From positions 397,263 to 461,262 of the forward strand of contig CM073330.1 of NCBI GenBank assembly GCA_037043015.1: a stretch of 64,000 bases of DNA, written 5' to 3'. The DNA comes from Bryum argenteum. Lineage: Eukaryota; Streptophyta; Bryopsida; Bryales; Bryaceae. The notes below the pieces were generated by a model, which did no database searches, was not told where the DNA came from, and saw only the letters and a list, made by a program, of their open reading frames with translations. This document shows, piece after piece, positions 23,241-33,836 of this stretch (the stretch's first letter is position 1; every line of letters begins with the position of its first letter). The translations under genes were made by a program, and so were the position numbers.

Positions 23241-24278
23241 TTGTCTAAAATGAAGAAAAAAGCAATTTTTAGGGCTATGCCACTGACTTTTGGATTTTCC
23301 GCTTTTGCAAAGATGTGAAATAATGTCATTCAGACTTGAATGACATTAAAATTAGATCAATGTAGACATTTGAAAGCATTTGTACAAGATGAACCCATCC
23401 AGCGGGCCGGTTCCGGCTCGGAACTATCGCCCGGGCAGGAAGAGTCCCGACCCGCAGCCGGCCCGCGATTACAAGAGCAAGGCCTCCTTCGGTTGCGTGC
23501 CGCGCTGTTTTGCCGCAGAGCAACCAAGGAGCACCGGTGCTTGCATTCACGAGTCCATCGGAATTCTATTTCTGCTCTCCATCTTCTCAGCTTTCCGTCA
23601 CTCTCCCGTTCTCTCACTTCGCCCATCGCAATCCCTGTTCAATTCCGCTTCTTTTAAGCCGCTCCTCGCCTCGTTTGGTAAGTTTTAGGGCCATCATTAA
23701 GGCACCCTCTCTCTCTTGCCGAATCTCCCCTATAAATCTTTCTCTCGCAAGCTCCAGCGCTTTTGTATCACTCCTCTCCGCTTGAGAGATCGCTGAATTT
23801 TGTGTTGCAGGAGTATGGCCGGCGGGATGCAAGAGTAGTGACGGCGATGCTGCGCTTGCTGGTGTAGGCCTTCCTGTTTAGGAAACGATTTTTTCTGAGT
23901 GGATGCAGGTTATCCGCTTTGAAGCGAACGCCGCAGCCACTTAGCTTGATTGCCGTCAATGGTGCGTACACCGAGCTCTATTTACAATCATGATAATCGC
24001 TTGTTTTAGCCTTGGAAGTTCGGTTTATGATTTTCTTGCATCGTGTGTTACGCTGATGATTTGACCTAATCCTGTGTCGGTTTCGCAATCCGTAATGATC
24101 GTGTGATTAGGAGCTGCATATTTGTGTGGTAAATATGCGTGTATGCGAGATGTATTTGTTTAGGAAGGAAATGCAATCCGCATTGATTGCCCGCCCGCTT
24201 CCTGTTAGCAGTGCAATTGCGGTTTTCGGTAGTGCCAGAGGTGTTTTTTAGGAGGGAAAGGAGCATCTTCTTCTAGCT
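23241..24278. other. Promoter and leader region of the GID8-type gene
   Basis: A GC-rich block at about 23390-23560 and a CT-rich stretch with CTCTCTCTC-type runs to about 23780 look like a plant promoter/5' UTR. TTTGTGTTGCAG at about 23800-23811 could be a 5' UTR intron acceptor. No coding region supported. Confidence 0.4.
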
Positions 24279-26808
24279 ATGGGAAAAGGCGAGGTATGGC
24301 GTCCTTTCCTACCCTCCTTTTCTTTCACCACTGGCTCTGTCGATGACATGCATCCTTGCATTTACAATTTTTTCTGAGGAGCAGCCTCTACGTCGTGGTT
24401 TTTGCCTAACTTCAATCCTCTCAATTTCATGGAGTGGAGGAAATATATACGCAATCATCGTGTAAGTCATGATCATCGGCATTGAATGTTTAGTGTGGTT
24501 TCCAGTTGTGGAGAGAATATCTCTTTCGCTCTCATTGTTAGCGATCGTCTGTTCTTGTTCTGTTAACTTAAAATCTGGAAGATGGTCGGGAATCCCCGAG
24601 ATGGTATGACACAAACCTCCGAAATCTATAAAATTTCGTTCACACGAGAATGTTGCTTCATTGGTCGGCCGATGTCATCTCAGACTTTCAGTAACGAGTG
24701 ATGGGGTGCTCTTTTACTCGTTAATGGTGCTGTGAACGACGCTTCATGGAATCTTGTAGTCTGTCGTGCTCTCTACTGTGGAAACTTTTCCACCGCCAAG
24801 GCGTGGGGCTGTTTTCTTGTGTGCGTTACACTAAGTTATTTCGTAGAGCTTCTAAGAGATTGCGAGGTTCTTGTTATTGTCTCTAAGTTTGTGGCGAATG
24901 CTTGAGAGCTTGTCCTAATCATAATATGATGCATTGTCCTCTGTTTTGGCGTTTACAAGGCAAGGACAAAGCTTGTCATGTTGCGAAGTGTTGGACAAAC
25001 TTTATGTATAAGTATTTAACGGACGATAATTATCGGCTAACGATTTTTTGTAACACAATAATTGAGGTTTTCGTGTGACGCAGTCATCCTCAAAGAAGGT
25101 GATAACCAAGGAAGAATGGGAAAAGAAGCTGAGCGAGGTCAAGATTCGGAAAGAAGATATGAACAGGCTGGTGATGAATTTTCTGGTCACAGAGGGCTAC
25201 GTCGAAGCAGCTGAAAAATTCCAGCGCGAGTCTGGGACCCAACGTATCCTCTCCAGTTTTTCTCAGATATTATCATTACCTACACAATGGTGATGGTCTG
25301 TAGTGTCTGAGCTTTTCTTTTTAGTTCTCGGTCTTTCTCTAATAGTAGTGGCAGATATCTTGATGACAAGTAGCTTTGTGGTAAGGATTTTGTTAGTCAG
25401 AAATTTATCAATTGGAGGAACAGCCGATCTCTCTACACTTACCAACGTCCTTTGATGTTGCCGTTTACATTCTCACAATGATATGAATCCCTCAAGTAGG
25501 AAACTCCAAGTAAATGATTCGATTTCATCAAATTTTTTGGTCATTATATGTTGCTTTTGGGAGCGAACTGATCTTTCTCCTTAGCGAGGAACAGCAGACA
25601 TAGATCTTGGCACTATCACTGATCGCATGGCTGTTCGAAAGGCTGTGCAGTGTGGGCAGGTGGAAGATGCTATCGAGAAAGTCAATGACTTGAATCCAGA
25701 GGTAAATGACCTCAATCAGAAAGCTCAGTAAATTGTGTCGAGTTATCTGTGTCCAATCAGAACTAGTCTTTCTTGCGATGCTGTTACGAATACAATTTGT
25801 ATGCCTACTAACTTGTGCTTGTATGACTGGAAATAACAGATCCTCGACACGAATCCACAGCTTTTCTTTCACTTGCAGCAGCAGCGGCTTATCGAGTTGA
25901 TTCGTGCTGGCAAAGTTGAAGAGGCTCTTGAGTTCGCCCAAGAAGAGCTTGCCCCGCGGGGTGAAGAGAATGTATGTTCTAATACATCATCTTTGTTTGT
26001 GCCGAAATTGATATGAACGAGTGTTTATTTCCATCGCAGCCTGCTTAGTCACGTGGCAGCCCTCTAATTAGTGGTTTTTATAATATGCAACGATTTGCTG
26101 TCGTATAGCGACTTCAGACGTTCTTCCTAAACCTTTTTGTGTAGATCCGATTTTACACTCTCTCCAGTAGTGCAAATGCTGTCTTACTAGTTTCAGATCA
26201 TCGTTTGAAATTAATGTATGTAGATTAGAAAGTGTACCTCCTGTGATAGTATGAATCCGCTTCACTTATTTTTTGAGAGGTTGCTAATTGCGCTGTTGAT
26301 GCTTTTTCTTACAGCACGCATTCTTGGAAGAGCTGGAACGCACTGTCGCTTTACTAGCTTTCGATGACGCTTCAACTTGCCCAGTAAAGGAGGTCAAAGA
26401 GCTTCTTGACAATGCACAACGCCAAAAAACAGCTAGTGAATTGAACGCTGCTATCCTTACGAGCCAAAGTCATGAAAAAGGTACGAGTCTGCCATTCTTT
26501 ACGTTGTTGTATCGGCAGCTTCATCGCCTCATAAACTCTCATAATAACCACCTGCTGCAGTACACGATACCAGTATTTGACGTTTTCTGGTTGAAGCAAT
26601 GTTGTTAGAGCAAATGTTCTTACGATCGTTGCTTTGTTTGTTTCAATTCGAGTTCAAAGTCCTGAATAATCGTATTGTGCACGCAGATCCGAAGTTACCG
26701 AGTCTACTGAAGATGTTGATTTGGGCGCAAAACCAACTTGATGAGAAGGCCTCGTACCCTCGAATTAACGATCTTGTGAATGCTACTCTTGAGGAGCCTG
26801 TGACATAA
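24279..26808 (+). CDS. GID8-type LisH/CTLH/CRA protein, six exons
   Basis: Homologue of yeast Gid8 and Arabidopsis AT1G61150, a scaffold subunit of the CTLH/GID E3 ubiquitin ligase. Firm exons: 25084-25243, 25595-25701, 25840-25971, 26315-26480 and 26687-26808 (228 codons, phases close). The exon 3 acceptor at 25594, rather than the nearer TTAG, keeps the conserved GTQPDIDL junction. Exon 1 is uncertain: I propose 24279-24293 (MGKGE, then a GTATGG donor), giving 233 residues; family members are about 230-245. Domains: LisH at about 25-55 ([19 protein letters not shown]), then CTLH from [12 protein letters not shown], and CRA including [20 protein letters not shown] and the end [16 protein letters not shown]. 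No sign of decay. Confidence 0.92.
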
Positions 26809-28315
26809 CTTGCAGCTGGTTCTGCCCTCTTGCTATGAAGCTCAAGACTGCCGTCACGCTTGGACTGCCATCACCCATTTTGGTTACTGATAACGATAAC
26901 GCTCTCGTTCCTCGTTTTGATTTTTTAGTAAGAGAATTGTTCTCAACAGCCATATCGCCATTGAGCTGATTATGAGGTCAGGAAAAACGTGCCCTGTCCT
27001 GCTGTCGTGTCTTTTTCATGATACTTTGTGGAGTCTATGTAAATTTTTCATGGAATTGAGATGCAGCCTCTCCTGGTCGTCCTTTTGTACAACTGTGGTC
27101 ATTCAGAAGATTGGATATAACTTGCTGCAGATGAACAGCCTCTGGGAGATCATAAGTGATCTGCTGAATAAGTTAGGGTGTTCCGAGGGTAACCTCTGGT
27201 AACTCACAATGCGTAGTTGCTACTCGTGTCTCTGAAATCAGAAACCGGTATCCTAGTCTTTGTTGTTGTCGATGGCATGAATACTGCAGGGGAGGGTTAT
27301 CGGCAACTCTGCAGGGACTGCTGTGAGCGGGTTTCATGTAGCCTGTGCCGTAGCATTCATTGCATGGACCAGGCATTCATATCTTTAACCAAGCGTTAGT
27401 ATTGTTAATCTGGTAGATTAGTGAGAAGCGGAGATAAGCCACCAATATACACTTATGACAGATTCCTGGGTCTGGAATCCTGCGGAGGGTAGCCAAATTT
27501 GAACGTCAGAGTAGCATCTTTGGTACGTGCGGAACATATCCTATCTTTAGCAGCGTTCTCTTTCTTTCCAGTAGAAGATATCACACCCATGATTACTGCT
27601 GCTGCAACTGAGTCTAGCTGCTGTGAATTTACAGATGTTGGATCGCACAAAAGTGAAGAAAGTTTATCTACAGTCTAGCTTGCTTGCATCGGATTGTAGA
27701 AACGACTCAGAACTTTTCAGATTGTCAGATAGTTTCGCTCTCTATATTCTCACAAATTTATTCGGCCTTCAGCTTTAGGGTTTGAATCCGGGTTACCTCG
27801 AATCAGGAAGCTTACTGCGAACATCTTTTCCTCGAGATAGTACCCGCAAGCGAGTAGTATTCTACGCTTGGAGTGTGAATTACGATGAGCAGGGGTGCAA
27901 GATGCATTTGCTCAATGAAGATTTGTTCGTGATATCGTATCATCATAGCAGGCGGGAGTCTGTCATTCGATCCATGTCATTTTGTACTCTGACCCGACTT
28001 CCTTTGGACCCAAGTTTGTTCATCACCTATCTGCTTTTCCAGAAATGATACAACGTCAGAGAATCCACACTCGTCCAGACTCCACTACATTTGGAAACCT
28101 GCGATTTTGGCTCCGTAGACTGGTACATTGGAATACTTGACTGGGTTGAAAGTAGTTTGAGTTTTGAATTGAGCACAGTACCTCTCTGAAAGATCCAAGT
28201 GAAGCTTCATCAGAAACCACAACATCTATCTTACATTTTTATGGCATTGCATGCGAGCGTAAAAGGTAATTCGAACATGCCCCATTTAACAGTGAGGCTA
28301 CAGCATCAATACATC
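26809..28315. other. 3' flank of the GID8-type gene and intergenic sequence
   Basis: Probable 3' UTR, then unstructured DNA with only short chance ORFs (the longest about 90 codons, without motifs). No repeat recognised. Confidence 0.4.
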
Positions 28316-28675
28316 TAGGGCTCATTAGATAAACCCCATCAGAAGAAAAGAAGAGGCCGGGGGGTGTAGAGTGCTTGTTCAACCTATCGTTGGATATATG
28401 CCCGGAGGTCAGTACATCATTGTCAAGACTATCAACCCCTCTTGGGGTGAACACTATGCTTGTTCCTTCCTAGCCACTAGTGCCTTGTAGAAATCCGACA
28501 TGGTACAACCCCCCCCCCCAAAGGGCTTTGAGGTACCCACATATCGAGGTCCAAGAACCCCCACCATAGTTGGGTGGACTATGATGGTGAGCACCATGCC
28601 TGCATGGGGGATAGAACTTATGAACTCCTCAGTGGGTGCCACAAGCCTTAATCACCAAGCCAAGGCTTGTGGTGC
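28316..28675 (-). mobile_element. tRNA-derived SINE, near full length
   Basis: On the minus strand it begins GCACCACAAGCCTTGGC and aligns with the 62125 copy through the pol III box region, GTCCACCCAACTAT, TACCTCAAAGCCCTTTGGGG and the CAAGAGGGG block. It diverges towards the tail, which retains a GATAAACCCC remnant. A C10-type homopolymer at about 28507 is an internal expansion. Confidence 0.7.
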
Positions 28676-29399
28676 TTTGAATAACCCCATTACTTTATAC
28701 CCTCTTGAATGTCCTCTTATTGTGCTAACCTCCAAAAAGATTCTTGCGGCTTCTTTGTGACTAGCTTATGTGCCGTAAGGCTTGAAAGTTTTCAATCGTC
28801 CCAAGATGAGTTTTTTTTAGGAGTTAAACCAAAAGCTAGAATTTAATGAGTAAAAAACCTTCAATCAGGGTTTTAACCTTTATGATAACCAAGTTGAATG
28901 AAGGTGATAGAAGAAGTTGTTGAGAAAGTTTTCTCACATTCCATATGTATAGAAGACTAAAAATCTCCAAACAATGTAAAATCTACTTTCCAACACTGCT
29001 TCCTCCAAAATACTTCAAATACATTCTTCAAATAAAATGGTTGACGATAAATGCCTCTCCCTTATATTCTCTCAATTCAAAGAATGAGGAAAGTGTAGAT
29101 TTTTCTCCACCATTGATACAAAAAACTAGAAGAAGCAAAACAAGATTGGAGGGTTAGGAAATTATTTAGATTTTTGTGAAATGTTCAAAAATTGCATACA
29201 CTAAAAACATGATTAGTTTTGAGGATCGTATAGTGCGTTGAAATCACACCACAATGTATTGCAATACCTACCAAATTCAACATCTATAGTGGTGTGAAAG
29301 ACACTTATGGATGTAAGAAAAATTTATTGGTCATCAGGACTTTCTAATAAATTAATTCTACCAAGCCAAAGAAAATAATAAAATAATAAAAAAACAAAA
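28676..29399. other. AT-rich intergenic sequence
   Basis: No gene or defined repeat recognised. Confidence 0.4.
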
Positions 29400-29718
29400 A
29401 CAAAAAATAACAATGATTCAACAAGCATGGACTCCAATACCTCAAAGGCAACTTTAGATACTCATATCAAATCCGCAAGTGAAAATGAAAAATATAATTG
29501 AACCAATAAATGAAAGTAATCAACGGCAAACGACAAAGGAATTTTAACTTGTTGAATGTTATCACTAAAGAAGAGTGATAATTAGCTATGGTATTGTAGT
29601 GTGATTACAACGCACTTTAAAATTCTAAAACCGATCATTTTTTTGGCACACTTGCAATTTTTAACTTTTCAAAAAATCTGCTTCATGGAAGAACTCGAAT
29701 TACTAGTAGATCCTACTG
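29400..29718 (-). repeat. Diverged fold-back arm abutting the Tc1 element
   Basis: Read on the minus strand this resembles the 306-bp arms at 31405-31710 and 32035-32340: shared are AATTCGA near the end, AATGATCGG, TTTTCATTTTCACTTGC and TTGATATGAGT. It ends exactly at the TA (29719-29720) that borders the Tc1 transposon. It is clearly older than the two matched arms to the right. Confidence 0.6.
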
Positions 29719-29720
29719 TA

Positions 29721-31402
29721 CAGTACCCGGCAAGTCTCATTCGTCCTCCCCTGCTGCAGCTGAAATTCAGCAGTGAACCTGTAACTTGGAAATGACACCA
29801 AAGGCTCAAAAATGTATGGAATTGCAAATCATAAATTGAGTTTGGAAGATAATGAAGTCTAGTTTCATGACATGCACTTTTATTACATTGAAATAGTCAA
29901 AGCATACAACACTAGAGCATTTTGTGGCACACTATCTACCATCTAGTACTACCGCCCCCCTTAATTACAGCCTTCATCCGGTGAGGCATGCTAGCAAGGA
30001 GAATTTCAAGAGTCTCCATGGATATAGCTTCCCATGCCCACTCAATACTTTTGATCAATTCATCTTTGTTGTTTGGCCTAGTCTCCTTTTGTACAACGTC
30101 TTTTAGAATCATCCACACATTCTCTATGGGATTCAAGTCCGGTGAGTTTGCAGGCCATGTAATCTTCTTGATCATATGAGCTTCTCGCCATTGTTGCGGT
30201 AACTTACTACGATGCACCGGGGCACCATCTTCCATAAGGAATAGACTTTGAGGATCATCATGCATATAAAAAAAGCCACTCAATCGACCCTCGTATACAA
30301 CGTCAACAAAATCAGCACTTGTCCGTCTATCGGATGGCATAATAACAATGGGGCACTTTTCATAACCTGTAAAAGCACCCCAAATCATGACGGATGTGCG
30401 GCCAGATTTGAAAGTGGGTGCTAAGCAATCCCATGAATAACGTTCGTAAGATCGTCGCCAAACCTTCACTTGCCCGGAATTTTTGCCTATCTCAAATGAA
30501 GCCTCATCTGTCCATATCACATGCATCCAATCCAATGTGTTCCAAGATTGATGTTTCTTGGCAAATGCCAATCTATCAGCCTTGTGCTTGTGACTAAGAA
30601 ATGACTTCTTTGCTGCAACATAGCTACGAAATCCAATACGTTTAATCTCCTTCCTTAGTGTACGTACACAAACTTTCTCAGTCATCTTTTCTATAATAGA
30701 GACAAGTGGAATGCGTCTATTCTGTATAAGAATGCGTACCAATTCCCTTCTACCTCGATCAGTTAGTTTGCAACGTCGACGTACGACTTTACAAGTGACC
30801 ACTGTTCCGTAATCATTGAGTTTCTTCAGAACATATTCAATGGTGGAACGTGGCATGTCTAACTCTGTTGCAATGCTACGTTGCGACATTCCTGAACGAC
30901 TCATCCCAACTATGACACCCTTTTCCTCTGTGCTTAAACGACAACTTCCCATTTTTGCAAATTCTTAAACACAAGAAAATGCACCTAAAGGCTAAATCTG
31001 CCTTGAGAGAGAAACAAGAGCTAGAAAACTACGCATACAACATTTCCTGAAACAAAATTTGTGTTGATTGAGTGTAGACTCAAGCTTCATTTGTACAAAG
31101 TTTCAGCTCAAAATGAGCAAATGCACGGCTTCCATGTGCATCGATATTTCTAAAAGCTGTGTATACAAGTTTCCACCACACTGACACTGTTTGTTAATTT
31201 TTAATTTTTATCAAGATCTTTCTAATATCTCATTAATTGCTAAATGACACATGTTGTAAGACTACTCATCCTACCCAATGTTACTAATTAAAGCTCCTGA
31301 GTTGGAGAGGTGAAGAATAGGGAGCATTTTGAAGTAGCATGAGTGCCACTTCAGAGAAGCTGGTTTCAGTGTGGTGGACGATTGAGACTTGCCGGGTACC
31401 TG
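29721..31402 (-). mobile_element. Complete Tc1-like (DD34E) transposon, 1682 bp
   Basis: Left terminus CAGTACCCGGCAAGTCTCAT; the right terminus read inward is CAGGTACCCGGCAAGTCTCA. These are terminal inverted repeats of about 30 bp with one indel and few mismatches. Each is flanked by TA (29719-29720 and 31403-31404), the Tc1/mariner target duplication. A single uninterrupted transposase ORF lies inside. Size is normal for Tc1 elements. The near-matching repeats and intact ORF suggest recent activity. Confidence 0.9.
29936..30952 (-). CDS. Tc1-family transposase, DD34E
   Basis: Intact 338-residue intronless transposase that would cut and paste the surrounding element. Residues 1-110 are a paired-type double helix-turn-helix (GMSQRSIATELDMPRSTIEY; then CKLTDRGRREL, resembling the GRPR linker region). 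The catalytic triad is D149 (WTDEASF), D242 (MEDGAPVH) and E277 (NPIENVW), with 34 residues between the second D and the E. This marks the Tc1 group rather than the DD39D mariner-like group usual in plants. The ATG at 30952 follows about 450 bp of element leader. No frameshift or stop. Confidence 0.93.
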   Translation of the reverse strand: MGSCRLSTEEKGVIVGMSRSGMSQRSIATELDMPRSTIEYVLKKLNDYGTVVTCKVVRRRCKLTDRGRRELVRILIQNRRIPLVSIIEKMTEKVCVRTLRKEIKRIGFRSYVAAKKSFLSHKHKADRLAFAKKHQSWNTLDWMHVIWTDEASFEIGKNSGQVKVWRRSYERYSWDCLAPTFKSGRTSVMIWGAFTGYEKCPIVIMPSDRRTSADFVDVVYEGRLSGFFYMHDDPQSLFLMEDGAPVHRSKLPQQWREAHMIKKITWPANSPDLNPIENVWMILKDVVQKETRPNNKDELIKSIEWAWEAISMETLEILLASMPHRMKAVIKGGGSTRW

Positions 31403-31404
31403 TA

Positions 31405-32340
31405 CAGTCGGGTACAGAAATAATTCGAACTGCATTTGAAGGCAATTTTGGAAAAAACTTCGAAATGTGCCTGTATACTCAAAAATGATCGGAATTGCAA
31501 TCCGCAAAAGCCGTTGGAACCACGTCAGAGTGTTTTACACTATCATTGCAAAAAATTGCTTCTTTTTTGTAAAATTGTTCAAAGAACTAAAACTCTACAT
31601 GTTCCATCCACAATTGACCATTGTCGCTTTGTGCTTCAATTACAATGTTCATTTTCACTTGCAAAATTGATATGAGTGCCATAAGTTGTTCTTTAGCTAC
31701 TTGAGCTCATGCTTATTGAATCATTGATATGTTTCTACTTTGTTTCTTGGGTAGAAGGAATGTCTTAGAATGTGCTTGTGACTAGTCAATTTTTCTCAAA
31801 ACTTTGTGAAGCCATTCACACCACTAGAAATGTCCTACAAGGACTTAAAGGATGGTTTGATAAACTTAGGGTGATTACTTTCATAAGCTCATTGCCAAAC
31901 TCAGATTCTTTTAGCATTCAGGTCGAGTTTAAATCAAAGTTCAATTTCACACCTGAAGTGTTGATTGGAAACTTATCACAAAACTACTCCAACTCAAAAG
32001 TTTAGAGGGAGCAAGTATTTTTGAACATTCAACAATGAGCTCAAGTAGCTAAAGAACAACTTATGGCACTCATATCAATTTTGCAAGTGAAAATGAACAT
32101 TATAATTGAAGCACAAAGCGACAATGGTCAATTGTGGATGGAACATGTAGAGTTTTAGTTCTTTGAACAATTTTACAAAAAAGAAGCAATTTTTTGCAAT
32201 GATAATGTAAAACACTCTGACGTGGTTTCAACACCTTTTACAGATTGCAATTCCGATCATTTTTGAATATACAGGCACATTTCGAAGTTTTTTCAAAAAC
32301 TGCCTTCAAATGCAATTCGAATTATTTCTGTACCCCACTG
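31405..32340. mobile_element. Fold-back element with 306-bp inverted arms, TA-flanked
   Basis: Arms 31405-31710 and 32035-32340 are near-identical inverted repeats around a 324-bp spacer. Termini read CAGTCGGGTACAGAAAT and CAGTGGGGTACAGAAAT, each next to TA (31403-31404; 32341-32342). CAGT ends plus TA duplications place it with the Tc1 group as a non-autonomous element. It shares its left TA with the right end of the autonomous Tc1 element. No coding capacity. Confidence 0.88.
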
Positions 32341-32342
32341 TA

Positions 32343-33337
32343 CAAAGCTACACATGTAATCTGTTGAATCTGTGGAGAATGCATGTTCAATTGTAAAGAA
32401 ACCATTCACCATTTTTATATTCTCCACACTTCTGGGCACCTTTCCAATTTAGTGCACGCAACACCACATTGTTAGTGTTGATTAGTGTTGTGTTTTTTTA
32501 AGATTTGAAAATGTTATAAGTTTTTACTCTTGACATAAATATTTACCAAGAGTAGTTACTGATGCAATATAGAGGGTGAAAATATTGGTCAACAATAAAA
32601 CCCTACAACATATTTATGTAAATTAATGTACCCAACACTAATCAACATTATCACTGTAGCATGAAAATACCATAGTCGCATTTCAGGCAAAAACTATAGA
32701 GGTGGCACGTCCCCATTTATGAGATTGTATGCTTGAAATTTGAATATCCAACCTTCATTTATATATACAATTCTATTTTGAAAAGATAATGTTTTCAAAT
32801 TCAAAATAGACCTAAATGTTAAGAGGATAAGAAATTCTTGAAGCTAAAGTCTATGTACCATGTCAATTAGCTTGTGGCAAAATCTTACAATTTTTACTAT
32901 TGAAAAGGAAAAAGAGGTGTTAGTTTTGGAAAGTTCTTTGAATCAACTAACTTTGAACTAGCAGACTTAACCCAAGAGAGCCCAATCAACCATTTTATGA
33001 TCACTTCCGAATTGTGAGGATCTCTACCAGGTCGAAAGAGCAAAAACAAATCTCAAATTCCGGTGAGATAATGACCACATCCAATTCACAAACTTCATTT
33101 GAAATTATAGATTTTTCACATGAAGGATGCAAAAAAAAATAAGGCAAGATTTGCTTAATATTAAACATGAACTATTTCAGAAAATCAATAGCATTCTTTG
33201 TAGGTTAATAGTGACATTATTTACTTCCACCATATAATTTAAATTTATCTACATGATTTTATTTTCTACACAATTAATGTTTTTATTTTTTATTTTTTCC
33301 CAAAATGTTTGAACTCTTTTTTCCCTTTAATGATATA
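32343..33337. other. AT-rich intergenic sequence
   Basis: No gene or repeat recognised. Confidence 0.4.
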
Positions 33338-33439
33338 CTCCCTCTGTCCCATTATGATTTTCCGGTAGGTTCTCTCAAATCTACCTTCAAAGGTAGATTT
33401 GAGAGAATCTACCGGAAAATCATAATGGGACAGAGGGAG
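33338..33439. mobile_element. Palindromic Stowaway-like MITE, 102 bp
   Basis: An almost perfect palindrome: CTCCCTCTGTCCCATTATGA is mirrored by TCATAATGGGACAGAGGGAG around a short AAAGG/CCTTC centre, bordered by TA on both sides. A single-base indel (GGTTCTCTC versus GAGAGAATC) is the main break in symmetry. It sits 397 bp upstream of the LEA-like start codon. Confidence 0.88.
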
Positions 33440-33727
33440 TATTATTTACAATTTCTTAATTAAAAAAAATAGTTGATTTTATGATTGGTCGGTTTGGGCA
33501 ATGGATGGGTTGGTCCTCGAACCGACTTCTCATTTTCCGACCTTGACCCATTCTGCCATGCACCCCACGGCAACAACAGTGCCATTCCATCTCCCAACGC
33601 CACTTGGGCCAAAGCAGGACCGCCACGTAGACGGCTGACATGGCAGGGCATGCCACCATCATCCTGTCACCTTACAAGTGTCGACTCTCGCTTCTCCAAG
33701 ACCCCGAAGACTAGGCCTTCTCCATTC

Positions 33728-33733
33728 TATATC
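33728..33733 (+). promoter_or_regulatory. Possible TATA box of the LEA-like gene
   Basis: TATATC within a C-rich stretch, about 105 bp before the ATG, is a plausible TATA position for a highly inducible gene. No transcription data. Confidence 0.3.
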
Positions 33734-33836
33734 ACTTCCTCGCCCCATTCCCCTCACCATCGTCAAAACCCATCTCCGCTATCAATTCCCCAAACCCACT
33801 CATTTTCCACCTCCGTTGCATCGATCAGTAGCAGCT

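Noticed and set aside
25581..25595. Use of the TTAG acceptor at 25584 for GID8 exon 3
   Set aside because: It would shift the frame; the acceptor at 25594 restores the conserved PDIDL junction.
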